From contig OY718808.1 in the NCBI GenBank assembly GCA_963070105.1, positions 6,549,738 through 6,613,737 of the forward strand: DNA of 64,000 nucleotides, in the 5' to 3' direction. Origin of the DNA: Litomosoides sigmodontis (Eukaryota; Nematoda; Chromadorea; Rhabditida; Onchocercidae). Both the position numbers and the translations under genes were made by a program. This document shows positions 60,045-64,000 of this stretch, piece by piece. How positions within the stretch are numbered: the stretch's first letter is position 1; each line of letters starts with the position of its first letter. The notes under the pieces were generated by a model. The model was not told the origin of the DNA, searched no databases, and was given only the letters and a program-made list of their open reading frames with translations.

Positions 60045-62615
60045 ATGCCAGTAAAGTTATCGATACATTCACTATTAGTGTTGGCTCGAGCTGCGAATTG
60101 TCATTTCAAACATTTTCCAATGCCTAAAATTGGAACTCACGATGGGAAATTCCACTGCGATGAGGTAGTTGTTTCTTTTTTAAGTTGTGTTTCTTTTGTA
60201 TTAAATAGTGAAAATAATTTTTTCAGCAAGTTAAAGATTAATTGTATGGTTTTATTTCGGAAGGAAATTATACAGTGATATGAGTCATAAGTAGATTATC
60301 AGCGAGACGTATAAACTGTTGTTGGCCTATTAAATTGTGAGCAAATATGAATGAACTGGCAAGAGAGTTAAAATGCTAATTATTTCAGGCCTTTGCAATC
60401 TTCTTATTAAAATCGCTTCCCGAATACAGCAATTACGATATTGTGCGGTATGCACAATTTTTTACATTTTCATTCATTTATTAAGTCACAAAAATTGATA
60501 AAATTTATATGCTAAGTTTAGGTCAATTGGAACAATTTATAGATGTTTTGCAGAAGTCGTGATAAGAATGTGCTAAACCTATGCGATATTGTGGTTGATG
60601 TTGGTGGTGAGTACAATCATTTCGCGATGAAGTATGACCATCATCAAAGGTTATTGTTTTTGTCCTCTCGATTTGGTGCTTTTTCACTAACATTGCAAAT
60701 TATTAAATGTTCTTGATCAGTAATGAAATTTTTGGGTGATCTGAGGATTACTATGAATCAATCATTAAAAGTAAAGCTAATGTTCCAGTCGTTTGACCTA
60801 TCTATATCTTTGTAAACTGTGGGAGTGCTCATTTCTCACAAAAACCTAACTTATTTTAAATTATCTGTCGGCGAAGTAGGATTTTAATATGTTTTCTTTT
60901 CCTCAGTCAGTCAGTCGAAAGAAGCTACTAAACCATATAACACACATCATGACATGGTCGTCATGTTTCACAGTTTCTTACAGAAAAATCATGGGGCTAT
61001 GAGTCTCAGACGATTCATTTGTGACAAGGAAATGATTTTTTTAGGGACTTTGCTCATACGATGAACACATTGCGAGTAATGGATTTTAATACAAAATTGA
61101 GTTCAGCGGGTCTTATTTATGCTCACTATGGGAAGAGTGTTATTAGAACGTTGGCTGGGCAAACACACGATGATCTAGTGATTGATATTTTATTCAAAAA
61201 AATCTATGAAGAATTTGTGGAATCTATCGATGCAGTGGACAATGGAATTGCTCAGTTTGATGGCGAACCAAGGTTTATTTGTAAACTGTTTGATGATGGG
61301 GATTAATTCTGGAAGATTTTTCTATCTATTCATAATAGGATTTTTCTCGGAACACGGCCATTAATTTTACTAATGGAGTGTTGTGTATACTTTTGGTAAT
61401 TCACTTCATTTAACTTTAGATATTATTTGGGTGGCACACTATCGTCTCGAGTTTCTATGTTAAATCCTGCATGGAATGAAAATACACTCAACGTGAATGA
61501 AAGGCAATTTCTCGTAATTCTTTTATACTTTAAACTAAGCTTCGGTGACTTTAGTGCATTTAGCGAACGTCATCTTTACAGATTTATGATGGCAGTCAAA
61601 TTGGTTGGTACAGAATTCAGTGAATTGCTCAGCTATCTTTGTAAATCCTGGCTACCGGCACGTGACCATGTTTTCAGCGCAATCACTAATCGTTTTGATG
61701 CATGTTTTGTTTTATTCTTGTTTCTTTTTACAATGCCTACACTGTTTTTCATTTCTTGCTTGTCAATTAGGTTCTTAATTGAATCGAAATTTGAATCAAA
61801 TTCGAGAGACAAATTAGTCACCTTGCTCCCTATTTGTCAATTGAATTTAAATTTCATTTTAAAATATTGCATTTAAGTTTTCATATACTGCCCTCTTGTA
61901 GCTTTGAATATCATGCTTATCTTTAACTAGTCATTTCTTGTAATTTACTTATTATCTGTCCATTACCGTCAATTACTTTGTAGGTTGATAAAAGTGGTCA
62001 AATATTTTGTCTGGGAAGTGGTGGAATGCCTTGGAAAGATCATTTTTTTCTCATTGAAAAGGAACTTCATTTAAAAAACGACGATATAATATATGTCATT
62101 TACAAAGATAATGCAAATTCACAGTGGAGAGTGCAAGCTGTTCCAGTAAGCCAAAGGCAGCCTTTTGAAAACAGGTTTTTATCCAATTTTTTTAAATGAG
62201 TGGATTCGTATTTCGTGTGTAGGTTTTTCATTTATTCATGACAAAGTTGTTAGCAATTTTTTGTAAACATGTGGGTGTTCTTGCGCTAGATATATGTTCC
62301 AATATGTTCGAAAGATGGACGTGATAGTCTTATGCTAAATAATTCAGAGATGTTGTACAAGGGAGGCTTTATTAGAAAGTCTGATATCTCGTTTACACTG
62401 TCTGTACAGAATTCTTTGTGCAGCTTTGGTTTTCCAGATTGCCTTTACCAGAGTCTTGGCGTGGTCTTCGTGATGCCGAATTGACAAGGGTAGCGGATAT
62501 ACCCGGTTGCATCTTCGTTCATCCAACCGGTTTCATTGGAGGTAATGAATCAATGCAAGGTGCGATAGAGATGGCGAGAAAATCATTATTTCTCCTCAGG
62601 AAATACAAGAATTAA
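60045..62615 (+). CDS. MYG1 exonuclease (UPF0160 family)
   Basis: Eight exons join in phase: 60045-60164, 60389-60447, 60554-60649, 61045-61272, 61420-61503, 61555-61699, 61984-62174 and 62438-62615. They give 366 residues to TAA (human MYG1: 376). Family signatures in order: IGTHDGKFHCDE; CDIVVDVGGEY; KYDHHQR (DHH-type metal-binding residues); LSSAGLIYAHYGK; SIDAVDNGI; SWLPARDHV; GGMPWKDH; LPLPESWRGLRD; PGCIFVHPTGFIGG. MYG1 is a 3'-5' RNA exonuclease of nucleus and mitochondria that processes pre-ribosomal and mitochondrial RNA. The frame has ATG at 60045 giving a 25-residue basic, acid-free, presequence-like head, and a second in-frame ATG at 60120 directly before KIGTHDG, which suits dual targeting. 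Two introns need GC donors: AAAG|GCAATT at 61504 (51 bases, in frame if retained) and GAT|GCATGT at 61700. The chain is otherwise ordinary. Confidence 0.95.
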
Positions 62616-64000
62616 TGAGCATCACTTTTAGATTACCCCAATATTTCATATTTTCATGTTTTTGAATTATATGTTATCATACATGCAAAATATAAATTGT
62701 GATAATTGCGAAACTTTTTCAAAGTTGTGAAAATTCAGATTTTTTTTTTAAATCTTATTTTTTACAATCCTTTCTGAGCGTCGCAGTTGCTGTTAAGTTT
62801 TTCGGGTGTTTTTAAAAATGCAAATTTTTCTTTTGAAATAGTGCTTGTTTTAAATGATTTACTTGTTAAACCATGACATAATTTGCATGAAACAGTTTGC
62901 TGAAAGAAACATCGAAATTTTGGCTACAGAAATTAGAACTGAAATTACGATGTGATATGTGGTTAATAATGCCTTGTTTTGCAGTGTAAGTGTAGACGGA
63001 TGGGAATCTAATTTTTTTAATTGCACTTTATGAAATTCTCGACAAAGACTTTTCTTGTGCAGACGATCTCTATATTATTCGAACGAGGTTTGATAAGAAC
63101 AGATTTCCAAAATGTAACCACATCAATTTTTGCTGTTGATAAGTGTTGGAAAATGTCGATACATTTATCAAAATTATTCATTCCTAAAGTGAATGAGGGG
63201 AATGCTGCAATTATGTGAACGATGCCATAACAGTTGGCTCCGATTGACTGCCTGGTTTCGTCATTGCATTCCATAGTATTGTTGTGTGTTCCATGGCTTC
63301 TGATGGTTTTATTCATGAATTGTCACGTTCGAAAGCGTTAAATGATTGTTTTCCGCATGAAGGATTAGAAATATAATAGGTTAATTGGGTGTTTTCGAAG
63401 TAGCTAACTGAGTGTACCACGCGAAAGTTACGACGAACACGAAAGTAACAGTTACGGTGGATTTATACTGGGGCAGGAGTAAACCGCTATTATTGGTGGA
63501 GCGGTTATTAGAACCTAGTTGTTTTTATTTTGAAGCTAGAGAAGTGAATAATTTGGGAGTAATTTAACTCATACCTAGTTCTTCCCGACAACCAACATGC
63601 ACCAATGTCGTAAGCAGAGAGTTGCTCATGTCGTCAAGTGCAATCGCTTGAGATATATGTGCTATAAAATTTTCTAGATGAAAAGGGATACCAGAAACCA
63701 TACGGTCCAAGTTACCACCAGAAATCTAGACAGTCAACCATTTAACTGACTCATCTAATAGTGGAGGATCAGCGTTGAAATATAGTTGTCATTTAATCAT
63801 TTAAACTGCGTGTGTCGATGACTTTCTATTCTAGTATTTCTATTCATCAGAGTTAGATTTATTAGAATATTTCATTGAATTTTATATATGAAATAGGTTG
63901 AAGCTTGGCGGTCAGATTTTTTAAAGCTGAAAATCTAATTAAGAATTAATGCTACATTAAAATATTTAAGGAAAGCTGTGCTGAAGTTGATTAATAAAAC
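62616..64000. other. 3' flank of MYG1, no supportable gene
   Basis: No exon with a recognisable product was found on either strand to the end of the window. Open frames at 63017-63316 overlap on both strands and lack splice support. Confidence 0.5.

Noticed and set aside
61427..61876. Unspliced 149-codon MYG1 exon running past 61700
   Set aside because: The residues after NRFD (61699) do not match the family, whereas joining to GTTGATAAAAGT at 61984 restores it.

Overview
This is a eukaryotic, AT-rich window with intron-rich genes. Introns are mostly GT...TTTCAG-like, intergenic gaps are long, and every recognised protein is of animal type. The short pyrimidine-poor introns, TTTCAG acceptors (including acceptors just upstream of start codons, as used for spliced-leader trans-splicing) and a nematode-like TWK channel point to a nematode. 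A spirurid/filarial worm is the best guess, from overall style only. No bacterial, viral, tRNA, rRNA or CRISPR feature was seen.

Layout: (1) 3.2-13.9 kb, plus strand: a two-pore-domain (TWK) potassium channel with a long 5' intron region. (2) 16.2-18.3 kb, minus: an unrecognised 243-residue protein, fully phased over seven exons. (3) 20.2-23.4 kb, minus: an MFSD8/CLN7-type lysosomal major-facilitator transporter; its N-terminal exon was not found. (4) 29.5-34.6 kb, minus: an unrecognised multi-pass membrane protein with a long Pro/Ser/Gln-rich cytoplasmic-type stretch. (5) 38.8-45.1 kb, minus: alpha-actinin (atn-1 type), complete, about 900 residues. (6) 45.1-56.3 kb: an 11-kb gap without a supportable gene, holding a long (CA)n microsatellite. 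(7) 56.3-58.9 kb, minus: CPSF6, the large subunit of cleavage factor Im. (8) 60.0-62.6 kb, plus: MYG1 exonuclease, divergent from CPSF6.

The most interesting observation is in alpha-actinin. Two tandem exons encode alternative versions of the end of the second calponin-homology domain. Including both, or skipping both, gives a stop codon, so exactly one must be used. The intron after the second exon carries two UGCAUG elements, and its 5' splice site reads GUGUG close to a GCAUG. These are the FOX-1/ASD-1 and SUP-12 type motifs known to drive muscle-specific exon choice in C. elegans. Other points are two candidate GC-AG introns and a likely dual-start (mitochondrial/nuclear) arrangement in MYG1, a cluster of eight TGATAA sites in the 5' intron region of the potassium channel, and a five-fold UGCAUG cluster with a hairpin at 2.4 kb.

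The genes are unrelated housekeeping, muscle and neuronal genes; there is no evidence of an operon or a shared pathway. Exon boundaries were worked out by hand from reading-frame phase, GT/AG sites and remembered homologues; no alignment was run.
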